Shown: piece after piece, positions 55,224-63,239 of the stretch
How the letters are laid out: the number at the start of each line of letters is the position of its first letter
Position numbering within the stretch: position 1 is the first letter of the stretch
Source: an uncultured Cellulophaga sp.
GTDB lineage: Bacteria > Bacteroidota > Bacteroidia > Flavobacteriales > Flavobacteriaceae
Assembly: GCA_947496695.1 (NCBI GenBank)
Contig: CANMEI010000003.1
Span: forward strand, 1 to 64,000
Direction: 5' to 3'
Length of the DNA stretch: 64,000 nt
The notes under the pieces: model-generated
The model's database searches: none
The model's input: only the letters and a program-made list of their open reading frames with translations
What the model was told of the DNA's origin: nothing
Translations under genes and position numbers: made by a program

Positions 55224-56151
55224 TTACTCCCTTATTTTGTATCGTTTCTATAAAAATGTCACTTGCTGTTGGTATTTTTTCTATGAAATGATTTATTGGA
55301 GCTTTTGATGCTAAATGTGTCAAAATTTCTTGAGAAGATTTAGATACCACTTGTAAATTAAAATTAAGCTGGTTTTTTTCTATTTCAAAAGTTTCACTTG
55401 AGATTGTAAAATGTTTTTTTAAATCGTTCACAATTTCTAGCCCGTTTAAAGTCTGCATTCCTACTTCAAAAATATTTTTTTTGTACTCATTTTTGATATC
55501 TATAAGCCTACCGTCTAATATTTTTTCAGATTTATAAATAAGTGCAATATGCTCACAAAGTTCTTCTACAGATTCCATTCGGTGAGTAGAGAAGATTATA
55601 GAGGTTCCTTTTTTCTTTAACTCCAAAATCTCGTCTTTAATGATGTTTGCATTTATTGGATCAAAACCACTAAAAGGTTCATCAAAAATTAACAGTTTCG
55701 GTTCATGCAAAACAGTAACGATAAATTGGACTTTTTGCGCCATACCTTTCGAAAGCTCTTGTACTTTTTTGTTCCACCAATCTCCAATCTCAAACCTTTC
55801 AAACCAATATTTGAGCTTTTGTTTAGCTTCGGTTTTTGACATGCCTTTTAATTGTGCCAAATACAATGCTTGTTCACCAACCTTCATGCTCTTATACAGA
55901 CCACGTTCTTCCGGAAGGTAACCAATCATTGCTATATGACTGGGATTTAGGGGTTTTCCGTTAAAAAAAACCTCTCCAGAATCAGGATAAGTAATTTGAT
56001 TGATTATTCTAATTAATGAGGTTTTACCTGCGCCATTAGGGCCAAGCAAACCATAAATACTATTTTCAGGGATTTCTAAAGAAATTTTATTTAAAGCGGT
56101 ATAGTCTCCATAGCTTTTGCTTACTTCTTTAGTTACCAAAATATGGTTCAT
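55216..56151 (-). CDS. ABC transporter ATPase, NatA-like
   Basis: The 311-residue ATPase has Walker A GPNGAGKTS (37-45), signature ELSKGMAQKVQ, Walker B LLIFDEPFSGFDP and H-loop STHRMESVEELCEH. The Q-loop region is IGYLPEERGLYKSM, typical of the NatA/EcsA group. It is first in the operon NatA-NatB-MscS-response regulator, whose tight spacing suggests a shared envelope or osmotic-stress job (inference). Confidence 0.91.
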   Translation of the reverse strand: MNHILVTKEVSKSYGDYTALNKISLEIPENSIYGLLGPNGAGKTSLIRIINQITYPDSGEVFFNGKPLNPSHIAMIGYLPEERGLYKSMKVGEQALYLAQLKGMSKTEAKQKLKYWFERFEIGDWWNKKVQELSKGMAQKVQFIVTVLHEPKLLIFDEPFSGFDPINANIIKDEILELKKKGTSIIFSTHRMESVEELCEHIALIYKSEKILDGRLIDIKNEYKKNIFEVGMQTLNGLEIVNDLKKHFTISSETFEIEKNQLNFNLQVVSKSSQEILTHLASKAPINHFIEKIPTASDIFIETIQNKGVNG

Positions 56152-56261
56152 GCAAACGATTTTATCAAAGATATTGATTTGGTTTAAAAGAGGTTATCTC
56201 TTTACTCATTTTAATTTTAAAATATGATTTTAAAGTAGTCATAAAAGTAAACTTTTTTTAA

Positions 56262-56296
56262 AAACAAAACCCACCCTTAAATAAATCAAGGATGGG
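56262..56296 (-). terminator. Intrinsic terminator of grpE-dnaJ
   Basis: On the minus strand CCCATCCTT pairs with AAGGGTGGG (one G-U) and a T-rich tail follows. It lies about 90 bases beyond the dnaJ stop. Confidence 0.75.
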
Positions 56297-56387
56297 AAAA
56301 AAAATTGCTATGAAAAAGAAAATTAACATTGGTTACCCAATGTTATTTTCAAATATACATTTTTTTTAATAATATTTTCTCAAATTC

Positions 56388-57506
56388 TTAAGAGAACATA
56401 TCTTTTACTTTTTCAAAGAACGATTTGTCTGATTTTTCAGGACTTGGAACAAAATTTTCATTTGTTTGCATTTTCTCAAAAAATTCTTTCTGTTCTTTAT
56501 TTAAAACTTTTGGTGTCCACACATTTACATGCACTAACAAATCTCCTGCACCATAACCATTTAAACTTGTAATACCTTTACCTCTTAAACGTAATATCTT
56601 ACCCGATTGAATACCTGGCTCAAGTTTAATACGCACTTTTCCAGTAACTGCATCAATTTCTTTAGAAGTACCTAAAACGGCCTCAGAAATACTTACATAT
56701 AAATCATAATGTAAATTATCTCCTTCACGTTTTAAAGTTTCATGTTCTTGAGTTTCAATAGCAACAATTAAATCTCCTGGAATACCATTACCTGGAGCAT
56801 CATTACCTTTACCTGAAACTTTCAATTGCATACCATCTTCTACACCTCCAGGAATTTTTACAGAGACGGTTTCGTCCTTAACAATCATTCCTTGTGCATC
56901 TGCTTCACTTGGTCTTTTGTCAATGATTTGACCGCTACCTCCACAAGCTGTACAAGTTGCTGCAGTTTGCATTCTTCCTAAAATTGTATTGGTAACTTTA
57001 GCTACTTGCCCTCTACCGCCACAAGTTGCACAAGTTTTATAGGTAACCCCACTTGCTTGTACTTTTCTTTTGACTTTTATTTTTTTCTCAACACCATTAG
57101 CTACTTCTTCTAATGTTAGTGACACTCGTATTTTAAGGCTACTACCTTTAGTTCTACGCTGGCCACCGCCACCGCCACCAAAACCGCCAAAACCTCCTCC
57201 GAAGCCACCGCCTCCGAAAATATCACCAAACTGACTGAATATGTCATCCATATTCATTCCACCACCACCAAAGCCACCTGATCCATCAAATGCTTGATGA
57301 CCATATTGGTCATAACGTGCTTTTTTGTTTTCGTCACTTAACACTTCATAAGCTTCAGCCGCTTTTTTAAACATTTCTTCAGCTTTTGAATCTCCAGGGT
57401 TTTTATCTGGATGATACTGCACTGCTTTTTTACGATATGCTTTTTTTATCTCTGCCGCTGTAGCACCTTTACTAATACCTAATATGTCGTAATAATCTTC
57501 CTTCAT
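56388..57506 (-). CDS. dnaJ: Chaperone DnaJ with two zinc motifs
   Basis: DnaJ stimulates DnaK's ATPase and delivers substrates. The 372-residue protein has a J domain (1-70, HPD at 32-34) and a Gly/Phe-rich region (75-115). The cysteine-rich region has only two CxxCxGxG motifs, at 159-166 and 185-192, where E. coli DnaJ has four. The C-terminal substrate domains follow (VKIPGGVEDGMQL). The remaining two motifs can form just one zinc site. It starts 9 bases after grpE. dnaK is not in the window. Confidence 0.96.
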   Translation of the reverse strand: MKEDYYDILGISKGATAAEIKKAYRKKAVQYHPDKNPGDSKAEEMFKKAAEAYEVLSDENKKARYDQYGHQAFDGSGGFGGGGMNMDDIFSQFGDIFGGGGFGGGFGGFGGGGGGQRRTKGSSLKIRVSLTLEEVANGVEKKIKVKRKVQASGVTYKTCATCGGRGQVAKVTNTILGRMQTAATCTACGGSGQIIDKRPSEADAQGMIVKDETVSVKIPGGVEDGMQLKVSGKGNDAPGNGIPGDLIVAIETQEHETLKREGDNLHYDLYVSISEAVLGTSKEIDAVTGKVRIKLEPGIQSGKILRLRGKGITSLNGYGAGDLLVHVNVWTPKVLNKEQKEFFEKMQTNENFVPSPEKSDKSFFEKVKDMFS

Positions 57507-57515
57507 ATCTTTTTT

Positions 57516-58061
57516 TTAATTACCAACAACCACTTTTGGATGACGAATAATTTTATCACCTAGTTTAAAACCTTTTTCAATGACATCAATTATTTTTCCT
57601 TTCATTTTTTTATCTGGCGCTGGTATTTGCGTAATTGCATCATGGATTTCTGCATCAAAAACATCACCTGCTTTTACCTCTACCTCTTCTAAACCTTTTG
57701 CTTTTAATATTTGCTTAAATTTGTTTTGAATTAATTCAACCCCTTTAAACATTTCTTTATCTTCAGATTTAGATAATTCAGGCAAAGCTCTATCAAAATC
57801 ATCAGAAACTGGTAAAAGTGCTACAATTACCTCTTGACCTGCTGTACGAAATAAATCCATACGCTCTTTTGATGTTCTTTTTTTGTAGTTTTCAAATTCA
57901 GCAAAAAGTCTTAAAAATTTATCTTTTTCTTTAGCTAAATCTTCTTTTAACTGTTCTTCAACAGAAAGTTCTTCAACCTCAATTTGTTCTTCTTGAGTTT
58001 CAGTAACTTCTTGTTCTAAATTCTCGTCTACTATATCTTCTGATTTATTTTTATCGCTCAT
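57516..58061 (-). CDS. grpE: Nucleotide exchange factor GrpE
   Basis: GrpE is the ADP-release factor for DnaK. The 181-residue protein has an acidic, poorly ordered N-terminus (1-40), a long coiled-coil helix (about 40-100, containing DKFLRLFAEFENYKKRTSKER), and the C-terminal beta wing with VFDAEIHDAITQIPAPD and GFKLGDKIIRHPKVVVGN. It heads the grpE-dnaJ operon. Just upstream is an inverted repeat over the -7 box and a TGACATTTT pair related to the hsp20 sites. Confidence 0.96.
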   Translation of the reverse strand: MSDKNKSEDIVDENLEQEVTETQEEQIEVEELSVEEQLKEDLAKEKDKFLRLFAEFENYKKRTSKERMDLFRTAGQEVIVALLPVSDDFDRALPELSKSEDKEMFKGVELIQNKFKQILKAKGLEEVEVKAGDVFDAEIHDAITQIPAPDKKMKGKIIDVIEKGFKLGDKIIRHPKVVVGN

Positions 58062-58092
58062 TTGTGATTCAATTTTGAAATCTGCAATTTAC

Positions 58093-58137
58093 AATTGGCA
58101 AAAGTACTGCCAATTCTTTAAAAATGTCAAAATGTCA
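58093..58137 (-). promoter_or_regulatory. grpE promoter with an overlapping inverted repeat and TGACATTTT pair
   Basis: The arms AATTGGCA (58093-58100) and TGCCAATT (58108-58115) are perfect, with a 7-base spacer. On the minus strand TACTTTTG (58099-58106) matches TAnnTTTG and lies within this repeat. The same strand also shows GG-N10-GC spacing (TTGGCA...TTGC) like a sigma-54 core. Upstream, 58120-58137 holds two direct TGACATTTT copies. No CIRCE element is seen. Confidence 0.55.
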
Positions 58138-58231
58138 CCAAACTTTATGGCAAAACATGACTATTAACTAGTTTTAGTATAAAACTGTTATATATAAAGC
58201 TTAAAAAGAAATAGAAACTAACTTTATGACA

Positions 58232-59158
58232 CTATAAAGTTTTCTGTTTTTTACCATAAAAAGAGGTTATCGCAGCACAAACATTTAAATATTTAAACAC
58301 AAAACCTTCTCCAACAATTTTTTTATTACTCACCCTTTGTCCTTCTAACAACAAAGAAGACATCTCCCCTAGAATAAGTTTTAAAATTGATTCAGGTACA
58401 TTTGGTAAAAATATAGAAGTACCTAATATTGCAGCAGTTTTTGAAACTAATTTTTCATTAGTCACAGGGTTTGAAGCTACTCCATTATAAACCCCTTCCA
58501 GCTCATTCTCAGAAACAAATAAAAACAAATTTGCTAAATCACTAATATGTATCCAAGATTGCCATTGTTTACCTGATCCGAATGGGCTTCCTAAATAATA
58601 TTTTATTGGTTTTACCATTTCTGGCAATGCACCACCTTTATCTGATAAAACCAAACCTATTCTAATTTTAGCTACCGCAAAATCAAATTCATTAAAAGTA
58701 TCAACTTCATTCTCCCAAACGTTTACCACTTTTGACAAAAAGCCTTCTAAATCAACTTTACTGTCTTCCTCGTAAAGTTTATTTAATGAATTTGGATAAA
58801 TACCAATTGCTGATGCTGAAACAAAAGATTTTATTACTGAAGTATCTATTTTTTGCAAGCCTCTTTTTAAAACTTTTAAAGCATTAATTCGACTATTTAA
58901 TATTTTATTTTTGTAAGATTCTGTCCATTTTTTTGATATACTAGCTCCTGCCAAATTGATAATCGAATTGACGCCTTCAAAACAATCTAGATCAATTTCA
59001 GAATTATCAGGATTCCAATAAAAACCTTTATAATTTTCTTGATTGACAATTTTATCTTTACTAGTAGTGAGATAATTTACTGCTATATTATTTTTATGGC
59101 ATTTGGCCACAATAGCGCTACCGACTAAACCAGTTGCACCAGTGATTAATACTCTCAT
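58232..59158 (-). CDS. TIGR01777-family epimerase (SDR family)
   Basis: The 308-residue protein has an N-terminal Rossmann motif GATGLVG (7-13), the family segment GVNSIINLAGASISKKWTESYKNKILNSRI, SASAIGIYPN with the catalytic tyrosine, and FGSGKQWQSWIHISDLANLFLF. The C-terminus carries the short DUF1731 domain (LGEMSSLLLEGQRVSNKKI). Family members resemble YfcH and their substrates are unknown. It lies between mnmD and grpE on the same strand, with gaps over 100 bases. Confidence 0.9.
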   Translation of the reverse strand: MRVLITGATGLVGSAIVAKCHKNNIAVNYLTTSKDKIVNQENYKGFYWNPDNSEIDLDCFEGVNSIINLAGASISKKWTESYKNKILNSRINALKVLKRGLQKIDTSVIKSFVSASAIGIYPNSLNKLYEEDSKVDLEGFLSKVVNVWENEVDTFNEFDFAVAKIRIGLVLSDKGGALPEMVKPIKYYLGSPFGSGKQWQSWIHISDLANLFLFVSENELEGVYNGVASNPVTNEKLVSKTAAILGTSIFLPNVPESILKLILGEMSSLLLEGQRVSNKKIVGEGFVFKYLNVCAAITSFYGKKQKTL

Positions 59159-59273
59159 AAATAATTTTTAATAAAGGTACTATATTAAAACGCAAGAACA
59201 CAAACCTTTGATTTAGGTTTAACACTAATTTAGCTACAAAACACAACGTGCTGTTAAATAATTAGTTACAAAA

Positions 59274-59942
59274 TCAATTTAATATTTTTGTAGCTCTAAG
59301 CATTTCTCGTTTACCAGGTGGGCCAGGTAAACGCTCAACACTGAATCCGACTGTTTGCATTGCCCTACGAACACTACCCTTTGCTGCATAAGTAACTAAT
59401 ACACCATTTTCTTTTAAAGCATTATACATTATTAAAAAAATAGCTTCTGTCCATAATTCTGGTTGAACACGAGCACCAAAAGCATCAAAATATATAAGAT
59501 CGTACTCGTTTTCATCTTTAATTGCTGTGAAAAATTTTTGCTGTTTTGTTAAGTCAAAAGTTTTAGATATTTCACAAGGTTTTTCCCATTCAGATAAATG
59601 CATTTTATCAAACTGATCTTTATAATCAATAGCATTTAATTGCTCTAAATAATTCAATTGTAAAATTTCTTCTTCCGCAACAGGATATGCTTCTACTCCA
59701 ACATAATTTATTTTTAGATTTCTTTTTTCAGATTCAATACTCGTTATAATAGCATTTAACCCTGTACCAAAACCTATTTCTAAGATATTGACTGATTGCT
59801 TTTCAAAAAGTGATAAACCACTTTTAATAAATACATGATATGCTTCTTGTATAGCCCCATGCATTGAATGATATTGCTCATTCCACTCAACAATTTGAAT
59901 TGTTGTTGAACCATCTGATGTCTTAATTATTTTTCTTTCCAA
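59274..59942 (-). CDS. mnmD: tRNA 5-methylaminomethyl-2-thiouridine methyltransferase MnmD
   Basis: MnmD methylates nm5s2U34 to mnm5s2U34 in the wobble position of tRNAs for Lys, Glu and Gln. The 222-residue stand-alone form has MHGAIQEAYHVFIKSGL, the SAM-binding ILEIGFGTGLNAI, and YDLIYFDAFGARVQPELWTEAIF. It ends VERLPGPPGKREMLRATK. The start is TTG 59942, one base past the DUF4920 stop; the next Met (residue 27) lies inside a conserved segment. The FAD-dependent partner domain of MnmC is absent. Confidence 0.92.
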   Translation of the reverse strand: MERKIIKTSDGSTTIQIVEWNEQYHSMHGAIQEAYHVFIKSGLSLFEKQSVNILEIGFGTGLNAIITSIESEKRNLKINYVGVEAYPVAEEEILQLNYLEQLNAIDYKDQFDKMHLSEWEKPCEISKTFDLTKQQKFFTAIKDENEYDLIYFDAFGARVQPELWTEAIFLIMYNALKENGVLVTYAAKGSVRRAMQTVGFSVERLPGPPGKREMLRATKILN

Positions 59943-59943
59943 A

Positions 59944-60456
59944 TTATTTTTTTAATAAAACACCGTCAGCAGTAAACCTATATGTTTTTTTGGGTTTGGT
60001 AATTAATGCTATAACTTGTTTTGACTCTCCTCCGTCCATCGCATAATGTTTTTGCTCTTTTATAGACATTTGTTCAACAAAAGCTTTTCCATTTACAACC
60101 ACATTTTTACCTAATATATCTTTTGGCATAAAAAAGCCATAATCTTTAAATTTAACCATAACAACATCTTCTTCATTATTGTTATTAAGTTTAAGTTTCA
60201 TCCAACAACCTTTAATTTCACAAACATCAGTAACGGTGGCTGAAAATTTCGCTTGTACAGTATCTAATACACCTATAGTTTTATATATTTTAGACATTTC
60301 ATTAGCACTAATATCACTATTTAACTCAAAAAAATCTCCAAAAAAAGAATATTCTTGTTGTTGACTGGTTACTTTCTCATCAGACGCACTTTTATTTTGT
60401 CCATTACAAGATATTACTAACAACAATACAACAACCAAACTGTTAATTCTTTTCAT
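59944..60456 (-). CDS. DUF4920 lipoprotein
   Basis: I start this gene at ATG 60456, which gives a clean lipoprotein signal (MKRINSLVVVLLLVISC, cysteine 17) and a 170-residue product. The frame stays open upstream past the divergent ilvE start, but that part is unlike any protein. The DUF4920 core is AKFSATVTDVCEIKGCWMKLKL, then VMVKFKDYGFFMPKDILGKNVVVNGKAFVEQ. Its CEIKGCWM cysteines could bind metal. The function is unknown. It is followed directly by mnmD. Confidence 0.85.
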   Translation of the reverse strand: MKRINSLVVVLLLVISCNGQNKSASDEKVTSQQQEYSFFGDFFELNSDISANEMSKIYKTIGVLDTVQAKFSATVTDVCEIKGCWMKLKLNNNNEEDVVMVKFKDYGFFMPKDILGKNVVVNGKAFVEQMSIKEQKHYAMDGGESKQVIALITKPKKTYRFTADGVLLKK

Positions 60457-60562
60457 ATATATGAGTATTTGTACTTTACTTACAAAGTTGCTCATTTTTA
60501 CAGAAAAAATGAAGCTCAAATTACTATAATTCATTAATTTTATTCCTTTAAATAAAAAACAA

Positions 60563-61630
60563 ATGGAAATTACCGGAAAAAACTTTGTATCGGTTGAAAA
60601 AAGTACGACATCAAAAATTGACCAGATAGATTTTGACAATCTATCATTTGGGAGTGTTTTTACTGACCATATGCTAGTCTGCAATTATAAAAATGGCGCC
60701 TGGGAAGCTCCTCAAGTTGTTCCTTACGGACCTATAACACTTGATCCGTCTGCTAAAATTTTCCATTATGGGCAATCTATTTTTGAAGGAATGAAAGCCT
60801 ATAAAGATTCTAATGAAGACGTTTGGCTTTTTAGACCTTTAGATAATCATAAAAGATTAAATATTTCTGCAAAAAGATTAGCTATACCTGAAATTCCTGA
60901 AAAATTTTTTATGGAAGGTTTAAAAACTCTTTTAGAAGTAGACGAAAAATGGATCCCTAAAAAAGATGGAAGTTCACTATACATAAGACCTTTTATTTTT
61001 GCTTCAGGAGAAGGGTTTCATGCTTCTCCTGCTAATGAATATAAATTCATGATTTGTTTAGCTCCTTCTGGATCTTACTTTTCTGGAAAAGTGAAAGTCT
61101 TAATTGAAGAAAAATATTCTAGATCTGCAAACGGTGGAGTAGGTTATGCAAAAGCTGGTGGTAACTATGCTGGTCAATTTTACCCAACTCAACTTGCAGT
61201 AGAAAAAGGTTACAATCAGGTTATTTGGACAGATGACAATACACATGAGTATATTGAAGAAGCTGGGGCAATGAATATTTTTGTTCGTATTAATGATACA
61301 CTAATTACAGGACCAACTAGTGACAGAATATTAGATGGTATTACACGTAAAAGTATTATAGAAATTGCAAAAGACGAAAACATTAGTGTTGAAGTCCGAA
61401 AAATCACAGTAACTGAAGTTGTTGAAGCTGCGAAAAACGGTTCTTTAAAAGAAATGTTTGGAGCTGGTACTGCTGCAGTAATTTCACCAATTTCAACTTT
61501 TGGTTATAAAGAGACTGATTATGATTTACCTGAATTAACTGAAAGTTATGCTAGCAGGTTAAAAACAAGAATTACAGATATTCAATACAACAGATCTGAA
61601 GATAAATTTGGATGGAGGTATAAAGCTTAA
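60563..61630 (+). CDS. ilvE: Branched-chain amino-acid aminotransferase
   Basis: IlvE is a PLP enzyme of fold type IV that interconverts leucine, isoleucine and valine with their keto acids. The 355-residue long form matches the eukaryote-like BCAT group. It shows FHYGQSIFEGMKAYK, SSLYIRPFIFASGEGFHASPANEY, the PLP lysine in VGYAKAGGNYAG, VIWTDDNTHEYIEEAGAMNIF, and GTAAVISPISTFGYK. It is divergent from the DUF4920 lipoprotein gene and is followed by a (TA)16 run and a terminator. Confidence 0.96.
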   Translation: MEITGKNFVSVEKSTTSKIDQIDFDNLSFGSVFTDHMLVCNYKNGAWEAPQVVPYGPITLDPSAKIFHYGQSIFEGMKAYKDSNEDVWLFRPLDNHKRLNISAKRLAIPEIPEKFFMEGLKTLLEVDEKWIPKKDGSSLYIRPFIFASGEGFHASPANEYKFMICLAPSGSYFSGKVKVLIEEKYSRSANGGVGYAKAGGNYAGQFYPTQLAVEKGYNQVIWTDDNTHEYIEEAGAMNIFVRINDTLITGPTSDRILDGITRKSIIEIAKDENISVEVRKITVTEVVEAAKNGSLKEMFGAGTAAVISPISTFGYKETDYDLPELTESYASRLKTRITDIQYNRSEDKFGWRYKA

Positions 61631-61639
61631 CTTTTAAAC

Positions 61640-61702
<63 letters not shown>

Positions 61703-61704
<2 letters not shown>

Positions 61705-62089
61705 ATGACTCTAAAATAGTTTTAATATCTGGTTTAAAATAATTAGGCCCCTTTAAGATTTTACCATCCTCTCTATAAATTGGTTTACCATCTGCACCTA
61801 GCTTACTCATATTACTACGCTGTATTTCGTTAAACACTTCTTCTATTTTATACTCCATCCCGTGTTCTAATATAGTACCACATAAAATATAAAGCATATC
61901 GCCAAGAGCATCAGCAACTTCAACCATGTCATTACTTTCAGCCGCATCTAAATATTCTTTATTCTCTTCTGCCATTAAATTATAACGAAGTAAATTTTTA
62001 CGCGAACCAATATCTGCTTTCATCACTCTAGGAACTCCAGTTCCAAATGTTTCATGAAAAAGCGCTACGGCATCTAGTTTATTTTTCAT
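61703..62089 (-). CDS. MazG/PRA-PH-like nucleoside triphosphate pyrophosphohydrolase
   Basis: The 128-residue all-alpha protein matches the MazG/phosphoribosyl-ATP pyrophosphohydrolase superfamily. The metal-binding glutamates and aspartate are in LMAEENKEYLDAAESND and VEVADALGDMLYILCGTI. The C-terminal SNMSKLGADGKPIYREDGKILKGPNYFKPDI is a tail shared by phage and bacterial relatives, often annotated as phosphoribosyl-ATP pyrophosphohydrolase-like. It probably hydrolyses non-canonical NTPs. No histidine-synthesis gene is near, so a HisE role is unlikely. Confidence 0.87.
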
Positions 62090-62145
62090 CTTTATCTATA
62101 TTAATTTATGTTGAATTAGATTATTTTCGCATAAAAATATAAAAT

Positions 62146-62334
62146 ATGTTCAGCAAAGGACAATTAATTTTCGGAGCTCTTTTTTTTATTGTTTTTACAA
62201 TAATTACTTTTTTTACATATAGAAAAGACACAAAACTACATCGCAAAAGCTACAAAGGTGTCTTTTGGATCTTAATAACTTTCATAAGTTTTATAGTAAT
62301 TCTGTTCTACATTAAGAATTTCCTTAAAAATTAA
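62146..62334 (+). CDS. Small two-helix membrane protein
   Basis: The 62-residue protein has two hydrophobic helices (about 6-25 and 40-58) joined by a basic loop (YRKDTKLHRKSYKG), so both ends may face the same side. I recognise no named family, though proteins of this layout recur in flavobacterial genomes. The upstream TATTTTCG at 62122 is one base off the -7 consensus. It is divergent from the MazG-like gene. Confidence 0.65.
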   Translation: MFSKGQLIFGALFFIVFTIITFFTYRKDTKLHRKSYKGVFWILITFISFIVILFYIKNFLKN

Positions 62335-62404
62335 CTCATTTTTTGAGTTGACTACAAAAATTAACAAACACCTAACAATTTTAACTTTTATGTAAGAAAA
62401 ATCG

Positions 62405-62412
62405 TATTTTTG
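62405..62412 (+). promoter_or_regulatory. -7 box for the 62440 membrane microprotein
   Basis: TATTTTTG matches TAnnTTTG and ends 27 bases before ATG 62440. The in-frame TTG 62410-62412 is part of this box, so it is not the translation start. Confidence 0.55.
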
Positions 62413-62439
62413 CGTTATTATACTATAAATTACAGTTAT

Positions 62440-62619
62440 ATGGCAACTTTTTTCAGCATTTTAATGGTTCTAATTACAATTAATGCGATTTTATTATTTT
62501 TTAGTGTTAATAAGAACAATAAAATTAAAAGGTCAAATGAAAGCTTTTCAAAAGCATCTTCTGCATCTCGTATTTATCCAATGAATTATTCAGAAGTTAA
62601 ATACAAAAAGGCAGTCTAA
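62440..62619 (+). CDS. 59-residue membrane microprotein, paralogue of the 45193 gene
   Basis: The start is ATG 62440. The product has one hydrophobic helix (about 4-22), then FSVNKNNKIKR and a polar Ser-rich tail ending in YKKAV. Its first 26 residues match the 32-residue protein at 45193 at about 16 positions, including the opening M-x-TFF and the closing FSVN. The tail is unique to this copy. Likely one pass through the inner membrane with the basic tail in the cytoplasm. The function is unknown. Confidence 0.68.
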   Translation: MATFFSILMVLITINAILLFFSVNKNNKIKRSNESFSKASSASRIYPMNYSEVKYKKAV

Positions 62620-63191
62620 TTTTCAAACTTTATTAAGTTACACATTGCATAATAATTTATTTACTTTAGAATATTAAATATAATTCTTTTTTAAAGCACT
62701 CTGATTTTCACACTTACTTCTATTCTTATACTTTATCATAAAGTAATATTAAACGTTTTTACAATTACAATTTAAATACATTAAAATTGTTTTTGAACCT
62801 TATAGTACTCACTTTCGTTTTTCACCTTATATAGTAACTTGGCGAAACTACATTAAAACAGCTACTACTTTAATTATTTATCAATATAGCTCCTTTACTT
62901 TTCTATATTCATTTACAAAAATTACACTAAAGCTCTAATTGTTACAAATAACACAATGAGGGACTCATATTTTATTATTTTCATTTTCTCTTCTTTTTTG
63001 GTTAATTTTTAAACAATTCTCAAAAAAATTAGCAATAAAATCTACTAATACTACATTTTTTACATAAACAGCAAAACCCACTTAATCAAAACCATATAAA
63101 AATGTATTTTTTTTATTAATACACTAAATTTAATAGGGGGTTAATTATTATAAATGCAAAAATTACACATCACACCCTAAATTTTCAGGGG
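62620..63191. other. Long AT-rich gap of about 570 bases, no gene seen
   Basis: Neither strand holds an ORF beyond about 22 codons with plausible features. No tRNA, strong hairpin or repeat was found. It may contain a small RNA or long leader, but nothing specific supports one. Confidence 0.5.
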
Positions 63192-63216
63192 TGTTAAATA
63201 TTTTAACATACATTTG
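63192..63216 (+). promoter_or_regulatory. Palindrome abutting the glnB -7 box
   Basis: TGTTAAA (63192-63198) and TTTAACA (63202-63208) are perfect arms with a 3-base spacer. TACATTTG (63209-63216) follows at once and matches TAnnTTTG. The palindrome fills the spacer between -33 and -7, so a bound protein would affect glnB-amtB transcription. Confidence 0.55.
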
Positions 63217-63239
63217 CTTTGTCAACAAACAAATCAATT

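Noticed and set aside
58062..58231. CIRCE/HrcA site upstream of grpE
   Set aside because: No TTAGCACTC-N9-GAGTGCTAA-like sequence; the inverted repeat found has different arms and spacing.
60457..60684. N-terminal extension of the DUF4920 gene
   Set aside because: The extension would run across the divergent ilvE start and precede an otherwise perfect lipoprotein signal.
62620..63191. Possible tRNA, small RNA or short gene in the long gap before glnB
   Set aside because: No cloverleaf, no strong hairpin and no convincing ORF on either strand.
63181..63239. Sigma-54 promoter for glnB
   Set aside because: No GG-N10-GC pair at the right place; a TAnnTTTG box explains the region better.
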